Under the pieces are notes generated by a model, which was given only the letters and a program-made list of their open reading frames with translations, was not told the DNA's origin and searched no databases. 64,000 bases of DNA from Leucobacter celer subsp. astrifaciens. GTDB taxonomy: Bacteria > Actinomycetota > Actinomycetes > Actinomycetales > Microbacteriaceae. Positions 9,505 through 18,570 of the stretch are shown here, one piece after another (position 1 is the stretch's first letter; each line of letters begins with the position of its first letter). Made by a program: the position numbers and the translations under genes. The stretch lies in contig NZ_JHEI01000133.1 in NCBI RefSeq assembly GCF_001273835.1, forward strand, positions 186,001 through 250,000, written 5' to 3'.

Positions 9505-10473
9505 TCAGCGCCCGCGCAAGGTGCGCGATGGGAGCTGGCCGTAACGGGTGCGGTACGAGCTCGCAAAGCGTCCGTGGTTGTAGAACCCCCACTCCGTGGC
9601 GATATCCGAGACCGAGATCGTCTCCGGGGTGCCTCGGACCAGGTCGTGGTGCGCGCCTTCCAGTCTCATGCGCGTGAGATACGCCCCAGGGCTGACACTC
9701 AGGTGCTCGGTGAAGCCGCGGTGGAGCGTGCGCACGCTCGCCCCGACCGCGGCTGCGATGTCCGGAACGGTGATCGCCTGCCGGACGTTCTCCTCGATGA
9801 AGGCCTGAGCGCGTCTCACCACTGCGGGACTCGAGCGACGCGGCGGCGAATCGAGGGCCTCGCGGTACTGGTGTTCGGCGGCGAGGAGCAGGCCGGTCAT
9901 CAGCGTGTCCGAGATCTGGGTGACGAAGTAGGGATTCGACACCAGGCCGGAGGGACTCTTCATCGCTTCGCGCATCATGGTGACGAGGCTCCACCACTGA
10001 CGGCCACGAACGGTGCGCAGATCCAGCAAGCGGAGGAAACGGATCTCGCTGGTGGCCTCCGCTCCCAGCAGCCGGGCCAGTTGAGCCTCCATGGTGCGTC
10101 TATCGAACCGGACCATGGTCAGGCGCTCGGAGCCGAGCGCCCATCCGGTGATCTCCACGCCGTCGACCGGCCCGGACACTGCTGCTGCGAACGGCGTTGC
10201 GGTGAAAGTACGCCTGCCGGTGGTCAGGTCGAGATTTCCGACATCGGGAGCGCTGACGCTGTAGAACTGGTCCTGGCCGCCCACCGTGAGGCTGACTTCG
10301 CACCCGTAGTGGAGCTCTCCGAAGGTCAGAGCTCCGAGCGGACTCGCGATCAGCGAGTAGGCGAAGGGAGTACGAGATCTTTTCGGCGACAGGCGGTGGT
10401 CGTAAAAAGCGCGCGAGCCGATCTCAATTGCATGGTCGACGTCGGTTGTGCGGAACACCCGCGTCTCTGACAT
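9505..10473 (-). CDS. AraC-family transcriptional regulator
   Basis: The 322-residue protein has an AraC-type DNA-binding domain at its C-terminus, with two helix-turn-helix units (ITVPDIAAAVGASVRTLHRG and SVSDIATEWGFYNHGRFASS) and the usual YR..YG..PS ending. The N-terminal 200 residues resemble the beta-rich sensing domain of AraC_binding_2 regulators; its ligand is unknown. The ATG follows AAGGTGG. The gene is divergent from the giant surface protein at 10839 and precedes the 8129-9340 gene on its own strand, so it may control either one. That role is inference. Confidence 0.88.
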   Translation of the reverse strand: MSETRVFRTTDVDHAIEIGSRAFYDHRLSPKRSRTPFAYSLIASPLGALTFGELHYGCEVSLTVGGQDQFYSVSAPDVGNLDLTTGRRTFTATPFAAAVSGPVDGVEITGWALGSERLTMVRFDRRTMEAQLARLLGAEATSEIRFLRLLDLRTVRGRQWWSLVTMMREAMKSPSGLVSNPYFVTQISDTLMTGLLLAAEHQYREALDSPPRRSSPAVVRRAQAFIEENVRQAITVPDIAAAVGASVRTLHRGFTEHLSVSPGAYLTRMRLEGAHHDLVRGTPETISVSDIATEWGFYNHGRFASSYRTRYGQLPSRTLRGR

Positions 10474-10838
10474 TGAGAACCACCTTGACTCGAGTCGAAC
10501 GGCATGAGGATGCTCTGCGTGCGCTCAGCAGCAAGTTGCGAAGATCCTACATCAGCTTGCATAGTGCCCGAACTCCGGCCTCCGAAGTCGTGGAGCGGGC
10601 CGACGCGGCACAAATAGGACAAAGACGTGACTCAAAACGTATGTCGGGCGGAGGCGTGCGCGGCTTTACTCGAGATACCTACGTGTTCCGACCGCCACAA
10701 CTGTGCTGGTGAGCTCTATTCCGGCTGACATCCGCCGTGAATCGAGGGACGGACCCGATGGAGCGAATCAGCGGTTCGCTCCGTTCCGTGTTCCGGATCG
10801 TGGGCCCGGGAACGAGCGATGAAACTGCGGGAGGCAGA
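10474..10838. other. 365-base intergenic region with lower GC
   Basis: This spacer between the AraC gene and the giant surface protein gene must hold both divergent promoters. It is visibly less GC-rich than its surroundings (for example AAATAGGACAAAGACG around 10612). I find no strong inverted repeat or recognisable RNA element. In-frame starts at 10737 and 10758 would extend the downstream gene into it. Confidence 0.5.
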
Positions 10839-13800
10839 ATGCTGGTGAGATTTGGGGTGCGCCGAGCTGAAGGCGGTACCAAGGCCCTGATGGGGATCGG
10901 GCTTGTGCTGGCGCTGTTCGCCGTCTTGCTCGTTCCCGCAGGGGCGTGGGCCGCGCCGGGCGATCTCGCGCACGGCACCGTGTACTCGGATGCGAACAAG
11001 AACGGCGCGTTGGACGCCGGGGCAGCCGGCGATGCCGATGTGGGTCTCGAGGGGGTGACCGTCAATGTGCTCGACGCGGACGGCAACCTGCTGGCGAGCA
11101 CGGTGACCGCCGCTGACGGCACTTGGGCGATCTCGGAGTCCGCCGTGACGGGCACTCCGGCGCGGATCGAGATCGTCACCGCTGACGCGAACGGCGATGT
11201 CTACGGGACCTACACGACGACGAACGCCGAGAACCACTTCGCGCGCAGCAGCGCACCGAATCGCGCGGTCGCCGACCTCACGGGCACCGACGTCGAGCTG
11301 AACGCCCTGGTGTACCCGGTGTGGAAGCTGGACCTGAAACTCGCCGACGACCCGAACGGTGTCGGCGGCAAGTCGATCCTCACCGGCGCGCCGACCTGGG
11401 ACCCCAATTCGGCGGAGGACGGCTTCGACGACAGCACCTCCAACACGCGGGTCCGCTCCGCCGACATCGTGGCCTTCAACTGGTCGCTGACGGCCGAGAG
11501 CGAGGACGGCTCGATCGGCGACACCTTCGCGGATGCGGTCTTCGAGCAGACGATCTTGTTCTCCGACGGAGCGGTGGCGAACTTCGTGTCGATCCCGGCG
11601 ATCTGCGATCAGGCCCAGAGCACGATCGTCGCGCAGCCCTCCGGCACCACCATCGCCGCGAAAGCAGACCCGCCTGCCGGCACTACGAGTGTGGTACTGA
11701 GTTGCGTGCTGGGCGAGATGGGAGTCTCTCCGGCGCCGTCGGCCTACATTCTGTCGACCCTGGTGCAGCCGTCGGCCACCTCACCGAACGGTTCATCGTT
11801 CGAGACGGAGTCCCGGTTCTACGCGGTCGACGGCAACGGTGCGGCCACCGCGCAGCCCGCTCCCGGCCCCGAGGTACCGCCGATCGAGATCACCGCGGCA
11901 CCTCGGTACGACCTCGAGAAGACTCCGGGCGACCGTACATATACCGGCTATAAGAGCATCGATGGTGAACCGGTCCGTGGCATCTTCACGTACTACAACC
12001 TGAAGATCTCGACCGACCGGAAGGTCGGCGTCGAGGCCTTCGAGCAGCCGCTCACCTTTGAAGACAGCTTCTGGGGTGTTCGCAGCGTGGCCGGCCCGGA
12101 CGGTGAGCCGGTAGGTTCTCCGGTGACCGATCTCAAGTGGTACATCGACCTGTGTGATCATGGTGTGCTTCCTGGAAGCGGCATCAATCCGAGCACCACG
12201 GTCTACAGCCGGATCGGCTACTCGCTGCTGGCCACCGAGGCCAACAGCGCCCGCCACTCAGGCAATTGCGCCTACGAGCGCACAGGTGCTGCCGACACCG
12301 GCAACTACACCTTCACGCTGCAGGGCATCGATACCTCGGGTATCTCCTACCCCACGCAGACGATCGGGGGACAGTCCCTGGCCGCCGGCCCCTACTACGT
12401 GGCGTCCTACCGCGTGCGGGTGTTCGTTCCGCTCACCGAGATCGATCGTATGCAGGGCGCCGCCACCGACGGCGTCGGCGAGCTCAGCATCTTCAACCGC
12501 GTGGGCGACTTCGACCCCGAAAGTGTCTCGGGCGCCAGCAATTTCGGCTCGGGCAACGAGCCCGGATCCTGCTTGGCCGGTCCCTCGAGCGACCAGGCCA
12601 CGAATTGCGACGTGATGGAAGACGGCCGTCGCAGCAATAACGTTGCCGGTCCCAGCACCCTGCGCATCTCGGCGGGATCATGGGGCAAGTACCTCAACGA
12701 CGCCACCACCGGATGGGCGAACGGAGTGGCTTCGCTCCCGAATCTCTCGGTTGCACACGGCGGTGACGGCCAAGTACAACCGGGCCAGACCTTCTCATCC
12801 CGGCAGGTGCTCAACAACACCGGCACGGACATGACGCGCGCGGAGATGTGCGACGTCTTCGACCGCACGATGCTCAAGCTCGCACCGCTCGCGCAGGATG
12901 TATCAGCGACGAATCCGTTTGATGCCGGCCGCTACTCTGCAGTGCTCCGCTATCGGAACGGAACGACCGAAGCACCCGCCGAACAGCAGGCGCGGCAGGG
13001 CGACTGGGAGATCAAGTACGGCACCGTCGACCTGACTGGCGATGACCCGAACACCGGAGTCTTCGACACAGCGACCGACCGGTACGAGGGGGACTGGAGC
13101 AACCAGAAGGCCGCGGCGAGCGGCAGCGGCACCGCCTGCGGCTCCGCCGACATCACCTGGTACGACTCGCCCGAGGACGTGCCGGGCGGCGTCGACGCGG
13201 TCAACGTGGTGTGGGCGAAGACCGCACCGGGCTACGTGGTGCAGGGCGGCGACATCGAGTACTGGTATCTCGCGTTCGAGCAGCGCGACACCTACAACGG
13301 CGGGCCGCACGCAGGCGAGACGATCCCGTCGGGCACGGTCGCCGTCAACTTCGGTAATGTGTCGACTTCGACTTTCGCAACAGCTTGGGCCGGCAACGGC
13401 TATATGCCAGGGGCGGGCATGACAGGTGGCACGCACCAGACCGGCGAGAACGGTTCCACGTACGGAGATCGTTGGACCGTTGCCCGGGCCGACCTGCGCA
13501 TCCAGAAACGCACGATCGACGAGACCGTCGACGGAGAGGCCTCATCGGGGGTCTCGAACTACGGCGTCACCGGTGCCGCGGTCGCAGGGAGGCCGGTGGT
13601 CTGGGAGCTCACGCCCACACTGACCGCGGCCTCCGACGAGCCGGCCCCGGTGGCCGGCATCACCGTCACCGACACCCTGCCGGAGTATGTCGTGTACGAC
13701 GAAGCCGCGACGCAGGCGCTCGCCACAGCGGGCGGATTCCCCGCCCCCTCGTCGGCGACGGTGAACCCCGACGGCACCACGACCGTCGTATGGAGCCTCG

Positions 13801-16502
13801 GTATCCGTACGCCGAACGAGGATCTGCCCGTGCTCAAGGTCGCCACACGCACCGATCCGATGTCGCCCCCGAACACCACCGCGGTGAACGAGGTGCTGAT
13901 CGCCGCAGACGGCGTGCCCCGGGTGTCGAGGCACTTCGATGACCACACCATCCGCATCGAGCAGTCGGGCCAAGTGCAGTTGAAGAAGAGTGTGGATCGC
14001 CGGCTCGATCTGCAGGATGACGACCAACGGTACACGCTGGAGGTCAAGAACTTCAGCGAAACCCTGATGATCCAGGCTCCGACGATCTACGATGCACTGC
14101 CCTACGGCGGCGACGCGACGAACGACGCGAATGTGCAGCGCACGCCCCCATCGGACTACGCGGGAACGAATCGGTTGAACGCCGCTCCGGTCGCGACCGA
14201 CTTCGACGGGGCCACCCCGCGCGCCGGCGTCTTCTACTACACGACAGTCCCGGGATCAGAGATCCCCCAGCGGCAGCAGGACGACACCGACCCCTCGATC
14301 TGGTCGACGACCTTCACCCCGAATGCGACCGGCTTCAAGTTCGTGTCGGCGACCCCGCTGGCGACGACCGCCGACGCTTCGGGATCGGGGATCAAGATCG
14401 CGTTCCAGACCGACCAGGCCGAGAACGAAGCGGGAGACGTGTACACCAACCGCTTCACTGCGATCAGCCCGACACTCGACGGCGGCAATCAGCTGCTCAC
14501 CTCGAACACCGTGTCGGTGCGGGTGCTCGGATTCTCACTGGGCGACTTCATCTGGTTCGATATCGACGGCGACGGGGCCTACACCGCGGGCACGGATCGG
14601 CCGGCCCCGGAAGGCGTCACGGTGCAGGTGCGCGACGCGGCGGGGACGGTGGTGGACACCGCCGCGACACTCGGCGGAGCACAGGAGGGACGCTGGATCG
14701 TCAACGATCTGCCCGCCGGAGACTACTACGTCACCATCCCGGCATCCGAGTTCGCCGACGGCGGTCTGCTGGCCGGAGCAGTTGCCGCCCCCGGCGCGGT
14801 GTCCGATCCGAACGGCGACGTGAACGAGGACGGCGACCACCACGCCATCGCAGATGGTGTTGGCGTGCGCTCCTCCGGGCTCATTACCCTGAGCGCCGAT
14901 ACCGCAGCCGACCCGATCACCGGAGCCGAGCCGACGGGTGAGAACGCCGCGGGGCTTTCGGCCTCGCCCCTCACCACCGACGACTTCACGAACCTGACGC
15001 TCGACCTGGCGCTCACCCCCGCCGCGAAGTTCACGGTCGCGAAGGCGGTCGACGGCGACGCAGCGCAGTACGGCACCGGCAACTTCATCGTCCAGGTGGC
15101 ATGCACCAACAATGACGCAGCCGTACCCGGGTACCCCAGAACCGTCACTCTGAAGGGCGGCGAGTTCGAGGAGCTGTTCGCTCCGCTCGGCTCGCATTGC
15201 ACTGCTGCCGAAACGGGGATGGGCGGAGCGACGAGTGTCGCCATCGACCCGAGCGACGGGCTCACGCTCGATGTGGAGGACGGCGAATTCACCCTCACCG
15301 TGACCAACACGTTCGACGCGGGCCAGTTCAAGATTCGCAAGGAGGTCCGGGGCGTCGGGGGAGACCTGGGCACCGACGGGCGAGAGTTCACCTTCGCGGT
15401 CACCTGCTCGTTCAACGGGGAGGATGGCGTCTTCGAGACGACCATCGCCCTCGCGGACGACGGATCGGGCGTGCTGACCTCTGAGCCGATCACGGGCCTG
15501 CCCGTCGGCGCGAGCTGCACCATCACCGAGACCGACAGCGGCGGCGCCGACGAGACGCCGGCCCCGGTGCAGCTGGTCATCGAGCAGGATCCGCAGACCG
15601 AGCAGATCGCCGGGTTCGTCAACGAGTACTCGGCGGGCGCCGTGCAGGCGCTCAAGGAACTCGCGGGCGCTGCGCAGGACGACACGTTCATCACCGGACT
15701 GGACTACGAGGTGCAGCTCGACTGCGCGATCGAACGCGATGGTGCGCTGCTCACGCTGTACAGCGGCAAGCTCTGGCTCACCCCCGGTACCGCCGTGATT
15801 CCCGAGGTCGGCGGAGTGCCGGTGAAGCTCCCCGTCGGCGCTCACTGCTGGATGCAGGAGACCGCCGACCAGGGGGCCGACGATATCGCGGTGAACTTCA
15901 CCTCCTACGAGGATGCGGCCGTCGTGACCGCGGGAGCACCCGACGAGTTGCAGACCCTCGAACTCGCGGCCACCAATACCTTCGATCGGAGCGAGCTGAC
16001 GGTGTCGAAGAAGGTCGTCGGGCCGGGCACCGGCGAGGCGTACGATTTCGAGCTCGCATGCACCTACCCGGTGCGCGGCGAGGACGGGGTCGAGCAGACG
16101 GTCGAGTATCCGCTCGCCGAAGGCGATGCGTCGTTCGGTCTGCGGGACGGTGAGAACAAGACCGTCTCCGTGCTCGCGGGTGTCACCTGCAAGGTGGTCG
16201 AGACGAACGTGCCCGAGGGGGCGACGGTCACGATCGTCGATAGCGACGGTGCGACCGCGGGCGGCACCGCCGATGGCGAGCTGAGCCGCGTCACCGGGTC
16301 GGCGAACACCGTCGAGGTGACGAACACTTTCACCCTCGATCAGAAGACATCGACCCCTCCGCCGACGATGCCGATCACCGGTGCCGCGCCGCTCCTCGGT
16401 GTGCTCTGGTCGGCATTGGGTCTGCTCCTCACCGGCGCGGCGCTCCTGCTCACCCGCCGCCGACAGGCGGCCCAGCGAGGAGATGCGCCGTCGGAGACGT
16501 GA
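10839..16502 (+). CDS. Giant sortase-anchored surface protein (SdrD-B-like and DUF5979 domains, MPITG signal)
   Basis: The 1887-residue protein is predicted to be secreted and wall-linked. A signal peptide of about 38 residues ends in AWA. An SdrD-B-like calcium-loop domain follows (YSDANKNGALDAG, about 45-95), then a long region of about 1100 residues with beta-sandwich and DUF11-like features. A second SdrD-B-like domain lies at about 1233-1320 (FIWFDIDGDGAYTAGTD), and four DUF5979-like domains of about 110 residues at about 1397-1835, each with a V.C / C...E.. cysteine pair. The end is MPITG (1844-1848), a hydrophobic helix and RRR. ATG 10839 (GGGAGG before it) gives a clean signal peptide; 10737 or 10758 are possible alternatives. 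Adhesion or pilus-like function is inferred. Confidence 0.85.
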   Translation: MLVRFGVRRAEGGTKALMGIGLVLALFAVLLVPAGAWAAPGDLAHGTVYSDANKNGALDAGAAGDADVGLEGVTVNVLDADGNLLASTVTAADGTWAISESAVTGTPARIEIVTADANGDVYGTYTTTNAENHFARSSAPNRAVADLTGTDVELNALVYPVWKLDLKLADDPNGVGGKSILTGAPTWDPNSAEDGFDDSTSNTRVRSADIVAFNWSLTAESEDGSIGDTFADAVFEQTILFSDGAVANFVSIPAICDQAQSTIVAQPSGTTIAAKADPPAGTTSVVLSCVLGEMGVSPAPSAYILSTLVQPSATSPNGSSFETESRFYAVDGNGAATAQPAPGPEVPPIEITAAPRYDLEKTPGDRTYTGYKSIDGEPVRGIFTYYNLKISTDRKVGVEAFEQPLTFEDSFWGVRSVAGPDGEPVGSPVTDLKWYIDLCDHGVLPGSGINPSTTVYSRIGYSLLATEANSARHSGNCAYERTGAADTGNYTFTLQGIDTSGISYPTQTIGGQSLAAGPYYVASYRVRVFVPLTEIDRMQGAATDGVGELSIFNRVGDFDPESVSGASNFGSGNEPGSCLAGPSSDQATNCDVMEDGRRSNNVAGPSTLRISAGSWGKYLNDATTGWANGVASLPNLSVAHGGDGQVQPGQTFSSRQVLNNTGTDMTRAEMCDVFDRTMLKLAPLAQDVSATNPFDAGRYSAVLRYRNGTTEAPAEQQARQGDWEIKYGTVDLTGDDPNTGVFDTATDRYEGDWSNQKAAASGSGTACGSADITWYDSPEDVPGGVDAVNVVWAKTAPGYVVQGGDIEYWYLAFEQRDTYNGGPHAGETIPSGTVAVNFGNVSTSTFATAWAGNGYMPGAGMTGGTHQTGENGSTYGDRWTVARADLRIQKRTIDETVDGEASSGVSNYGVTGAAVAGRPVVWELTPTLTAASDEPAPVAGITVTDTLPEYVVYDEAATQALATAGGFPAPSSATVNPDGTTTVVWSLGIRTPNEDLPVLKVATRTDPMSPPNTTAVNEVLIAADGVPRVSRHFDDHTIRIEQSGQVQLKKSVDRRLDLQDDDQRYTLEVKNFSETLMIQAPTIYDALPYGGDATNDANVQRTPPSDYAGTNRLNAAPVATDFDGATPRAGVFYYTTVPGSEIPQRQQDDTDPSIWSTTFTPNATGFKFVSATPLATTADASGSGIKIAFQTDQAENEAGDVYTNRFTAISPTLDGGNQLLTSNTVSVRVLGFSLGDFIWFDIDGDGAYTAGTDRPAPEGVTVQVRDAAGTVVDTAATLGGAQEGRWIVNDLPAGDYYVTIPASEFADGGLLAGAVAAPGAVSDPNGDVNEDGDHHAIADGVGVRSSGLITLSADTAADPITGAEPTGENAAGLSASPLTTDDFTNLTLDLALTPAAKFTVAKAVDGDAAQYGTGNFIVQVACTNNDAAVPGYPRTVTLKGGEFEELFAPLGSHCTAAETGMGGATSVAIDPSDGLTLDVEDGEFTLTVTNTFDAGQFKIRKEVRGVGGDLGTDGREFTFAVTCSFNGEDGVFETTIALADDGSGVLTSEPITGLPVGASCTITETDSGGADETPAPVQLVIEQDPQTEQIAGFVNEYSAGAVQALKELAGAAQDDTFITGLDYEVQLDCAIERDGALLTLYSGKLWLTPGTAVIPEVGGVPVKLPVGAHCWMQETADQGADDIAVNFTSYEDAAVVTAGAPDELQTLELAATNTFDRSELTVSKKVVGPGTGEAYDFELACTYPVRGEDGVEQTVEYPLAEGDASFGLRDGENKTVSVLAGVTCKVVETNVPEGATVTIVDSDGATAGGTADGELSRVTGSANTVEVTNTFTLDQKTSTPPPTMPITGAAPLLGVLWSALGLLLTGAALLLTRRRQAAQRGDAPSET

Positions 16503-16516
16503 GCAGCCGTTAGACG

Positions 16517-16596
16517 GCGGTAACAGAACGTCCCGGCCCTCCCTGGCTGGACTCGCCCTCCCTCTCCCCCCCCCCCAAGGCGAGATCTGTTACCGC
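16517..16596. repeat. 11-base inverted repeat flanking an 11-base poly-C tract
   Basis: GCGGTAACAGA (16517-16527) and TCTGTTACCGC (16586-16596) are perfect inverted copies 58 bases apart. Between them lies a run of eleven C residues (16566-16576). The function is unknown. Confidence 0.7.
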
Positions 16597-16604
16597 TTCC
16601 CCAA

Positions 16605-16642
16605 GACCCGCCACCGCCAACCCCAAATAGCGGTGGCGGGTC
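16605..16642. terminator. 13-bp perfect hairpin downstream of the giant surface gene
   Basis: GACCCGCCACCGC (16605-16617) pairs perfectly with GCGGTGGCGGGTC (16630-16642) around a 12-base loop. It lies about 100 bases after the surface gene stop. There is no long T-tract, so its use as a terminator is inferred from the stem strength. Confidence 0.65.
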
Positions 16643-16694
16643 GCCCCTTCTCCGCCTCCCGGTACCGCCGGGCGCTGGAAACACACTCCGGGTC

Positions 16695-16728
16695 GGCACA
16701 CCTCCGCCGCATCCGGCGCAGGTGTGCC
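16695..16728. terminator. Second strong hairpin in the same spacer
   Basis: GGCACACCT (16695-16703) pairs with AGGTGTGCC (16720-16728). Inside, CGCCG pairs with CGGCG around CATC. The whole forms a 14-bp stem with one internal mismatch. Confidence 0.6.
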
Positions 16729-16788
16729 GCCCTACTGAGCCCGGCGGCGTGCTCCGACACGCAGGCGACTGAGCGCCAGGCGAGTCGG

Positions 16789-16917
16789 ATGAATCCGGCG
16801 AACCGGCTCCTGAGGCTCCTCGCCGCCCTCGCAGTGCCGCTCGGCCTCGTTCTGCGGCGGCGGGCGCGCCGCGATCCGGAACTGATGCACGAGGACGCCG
16901 ACGGCGAGAGCGGGTGA
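16789..16917 (+). CDS. Possible 42-residue membrane miniprotein
   Basis: The reading frame encodes 42 residues: a short hydrophobic segment (LLRLLAALAVPLGLVL) followed by RRRARR and an acidic tail. The base upstream region has only a weak GGCGAG binding site. Its TGA overlaps the GTG of the next reading frame, which supports a two-gene unit. I recognise no family, and the frame could be fortuitous in such GC-rich DNA. Confidence 0.3.
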   Translation: MNPANRLLRLLAALAVPLGLVLRRRARRDPELMHEDADGESG

Positions 16918-17174
16918 GCGATATGTGCATCAGCGATCCCGCGGATCCGGCGGAGGCGGTGGGAGCCGCTGAGTCGAAGGTGGTGGTGGATGCCCCGAAC
17001 GGCAGCCCGCTGTGGCGGGACGTACGGACGGCGAACGCGGGGAAGCTGGAGACGCGTATCGACAACGAGGATGCGGTGGATCCGATCGGAGAGGGAATGC
17101 CGGTTCGGTGGCATCTCGACTACTGGACGGATCCCGTTCTCACTCAGAAGCTCCGAGGCCTCGATGAGGGCTGA
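16914..17174 (+). CDS. Hypothetical 86-residue soluble protein
   Basis: The GTG start overlaps the previous stop (GTGA). The protein is acidic and hydrophilic, with a Pro/Ala/Glu start and a more conserved-looking C-terminal half (DAPNGSPLWRDVRTANAG, MPVRWHLDYWTDPVLTQKLR). It has no signal peptide or membrane segment. I do not recognise a family. A 10-bp hairpin covers its stop codon and separates it from the convergent VOC gene, which supports a real transcription unit end here. An ATG nine bases inside (16923) is an alternative start. Confidence 0.45.
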   Translation: MSDMCISDPADPAEAVGAAESKVVVDAPNGSPLWRDVRTANAGKLETRIDNEDAVDPIGEGMPVRWHLDYWTDPVLTQKLRGLDEG

Positions 17175-17192
17175 GCGAGGAACGCTCAGCCC
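17168..17192. terminator. Bidirectional hairpin between convergent genes
   Basis: GGGCTGAGCG (17168-17177) pairs perfectly with CGCTCAGCCC (17183-17192) around a 5-base loop. The stop codons of both convergent genes lie inside or at the edge of the stem. Confidence 0.7.
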
Positions 17193-18169
17193 GCCGTTGT
17201 CGAGATCTGCACCGAGTTCCCCCACGGATCCGCGGTCGTGAGGCCATCGACCGAACGCTCGTAGTCGTGGCCGGCCGCGTCGAGCCGCTCGGCGATCTCG
17301 TCGACGGCGTCGGCCCCCGGCACGGTGATGGTGAGGGAGCCGAGGCCGGTGGCGTTCTCCCGAGCGCCCGCGCCGGCGCTCTGCCAGGTGTTCGTGGCGA
17401 GATGGTGGTGGTAGTCGCCGGCTGCGTAGAACAGAGCCCCGTCGGTCTGCGAGGTCACCGCGAAACCGAGGGCGTCGGCGTAGAAGGCCCGTGCCTCGTC
17501 GAGGTCGCCGACCTTCAGGTGCACGTGCCCCATGGTCGCGGAGGCCGGATCGGCGGCACCCGCTCCGAGGTGCTCCTGGATGAAGGCGTTGGGGTCGAGC
17601 TCCGCAGACCCCATCTGCACCTCGCCGTTCTCCCAGCGCCATTCGCTGCGCGGCCGGTCGACGTAGAGCTCGAGGCCGTTGCCCTCGGGGTCGAGGAAGT
17701 AGAAGGCCTGGCTCACCGCGTGGTCGGCCGAGCCCTGGAAGGTCTCGGGAGCGACGGTCGCGATGTTCATGATGGCGCTCGCGAGAGCGGCTTCGTCGGG
17801 ATAGAGGATCGCCGAGTGGTAGAGGCCCGCCTCTGCGAGGGTGGAGCCCGACTCGCCGCCCGATCCCGACGTCACCCGCAGCAGCGGGGCATCGAGCCCG
17901 AGCACCACCTCGTCATCCGACTCGCTCAGCACCGTGAGGCCGACCGCGTCCTCGTAGTACGCCCGCACCTTCGGGAGGTCGTGGGCGTTCAGCTCCACGA
18001 CCCCCATGGACGTGTCGTCGGGGAGCGCGGCCGACGGTGCGGCATCCTCCGCGCTCGAGCGCGACGAGGCGATGACGCCCCACACGATCCCCGCGATCGC
18101 GGCGAGCACGATGACGACGGAGACGATCAGGAGGGCCCGAGACCGGGGGAGCGCTGAGAAAACTGCCAT
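17186..18169 (-). CDS. Membrane-anchored two-domain VOC (glyoxalase/dioxygenase-fold) protein
   Basis: The 327-residue protein starts with a single membrane helix (ALLIVSVVIVLAAIAGIVWGVIA, in two parts over residues 11-33) and a short Ser/Ala linker. Two VOC domains follow: residues about 50-180 (MGVVELNAHDLPKVRAYYEDAVGL ... FYFLDPEGNGLELYVDRP) and about 205-325 (GHVHLKVGDLDEARAFYADALGF ... HHHLATNTW ... DPWGNSVQIST). The layout is like CatE-type catechol 2,3-dioxygenases, with possible His/Glu metal ligands, but the substrate is unknown. The membrane anchor is uncommon for this family. GGGGAGG precedes ATG 18169. Confidence 0.85.
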   Translation of the reverse strand: MAVFSALPRSRALLIVSVVIVLAAIAGIVWGVIASSRSSAEDAAPSAALPDDTSMGVVELNAHDLPKVRAYYEDAVGLTVLSESDDEVVLGLDAPLLRVTSGSGGESGSTLAEAGLYHSAILYPDEAALASAIMNIATVAPETFQGSADHAVSQAFYFLDPEGNGLELYVDRPRSEWRWENGEVQMGSAELDPNAFIQEHLGAGAADPASATMGHVHLKVGDLDEARAFYADALGFAVTSQTDGALFYAAGDYHHHLATNTWQSAGAGARENATGLGSLTITVPGADAVDEIAERLDAAGHDYERSVDGLTTADPWGNSVQISTTAG

Positions 18170-18570
18170 GCCCTCCCCGAACGCGGGTGCGGGAACCCGC
18201 ATTCCTGGGAATCCGTGGTGGGCGCAAAGGCGCGGTGGGCCGCATTCCCGCTTTTGGATCGTATTGCGTCGGCCCGCTGCCCGGGGACAGGGCGGAACGC
18301 GATACCGGAGCTGATCCTCAGGGCGTTGGCGAGTGTCGGTTTCGCAAGGCTCATGTTCAGTATGGTGACGACAGCCTGAACCATCTCGCACAAGGGATCC
18401 TCGTTGCCGTTCTCGAGCTCGGCGAGACAGTGGAGCGAATTCCTGGTCCGGTGAAAAGCCTTGCCCAGTATCCCCAATGGTGCGGGCAGCCCCTGGCGCG
18501 ACGGCTCAACTGATAACGCCGCGGGGGTAATAGCTTGTCCGCACCCAGCGGACGCGCTCGAGGCGCCCAC
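18170..18570. other. 401-base spacer with no complete gene
   Basis: This stretch between the VOC gene and the small membrane protein gene is less GC-rich than its surroundings. The only structure I see is a short XRE-like coding remnant on the minus strand (18331-18483). Confidence 0.5.
18331..18483 (-). pseudogene. Possible decayed XRE helix-turn-helix fragment
   Basis: On the minus strand about 50 codons read like the second half of an XRE/HipB-type DNA-binding domain: CLAELENGNEDPLCEMVQAV followed by VTILNMSLAKP, comparable to the family pattern ISxLENGxxxPSxExVxxVLxxL. No start codon with a ribosome binding site or matching N-terminal helices is in frame upstream. The fragment may be a relic of a lost antitoxin-like regulator, or chance similarity. 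Confidence 0.3.

Noticed and set aside
16590..17642. Long minus-strand open frame covering the VOC gene's 3' part and the small genes
   Set aside because: Its product is Arg/Pro/Gly-rich with no family motif, and it overlaps the VOC gene in another frame. It is a GC-rich frame shadow.
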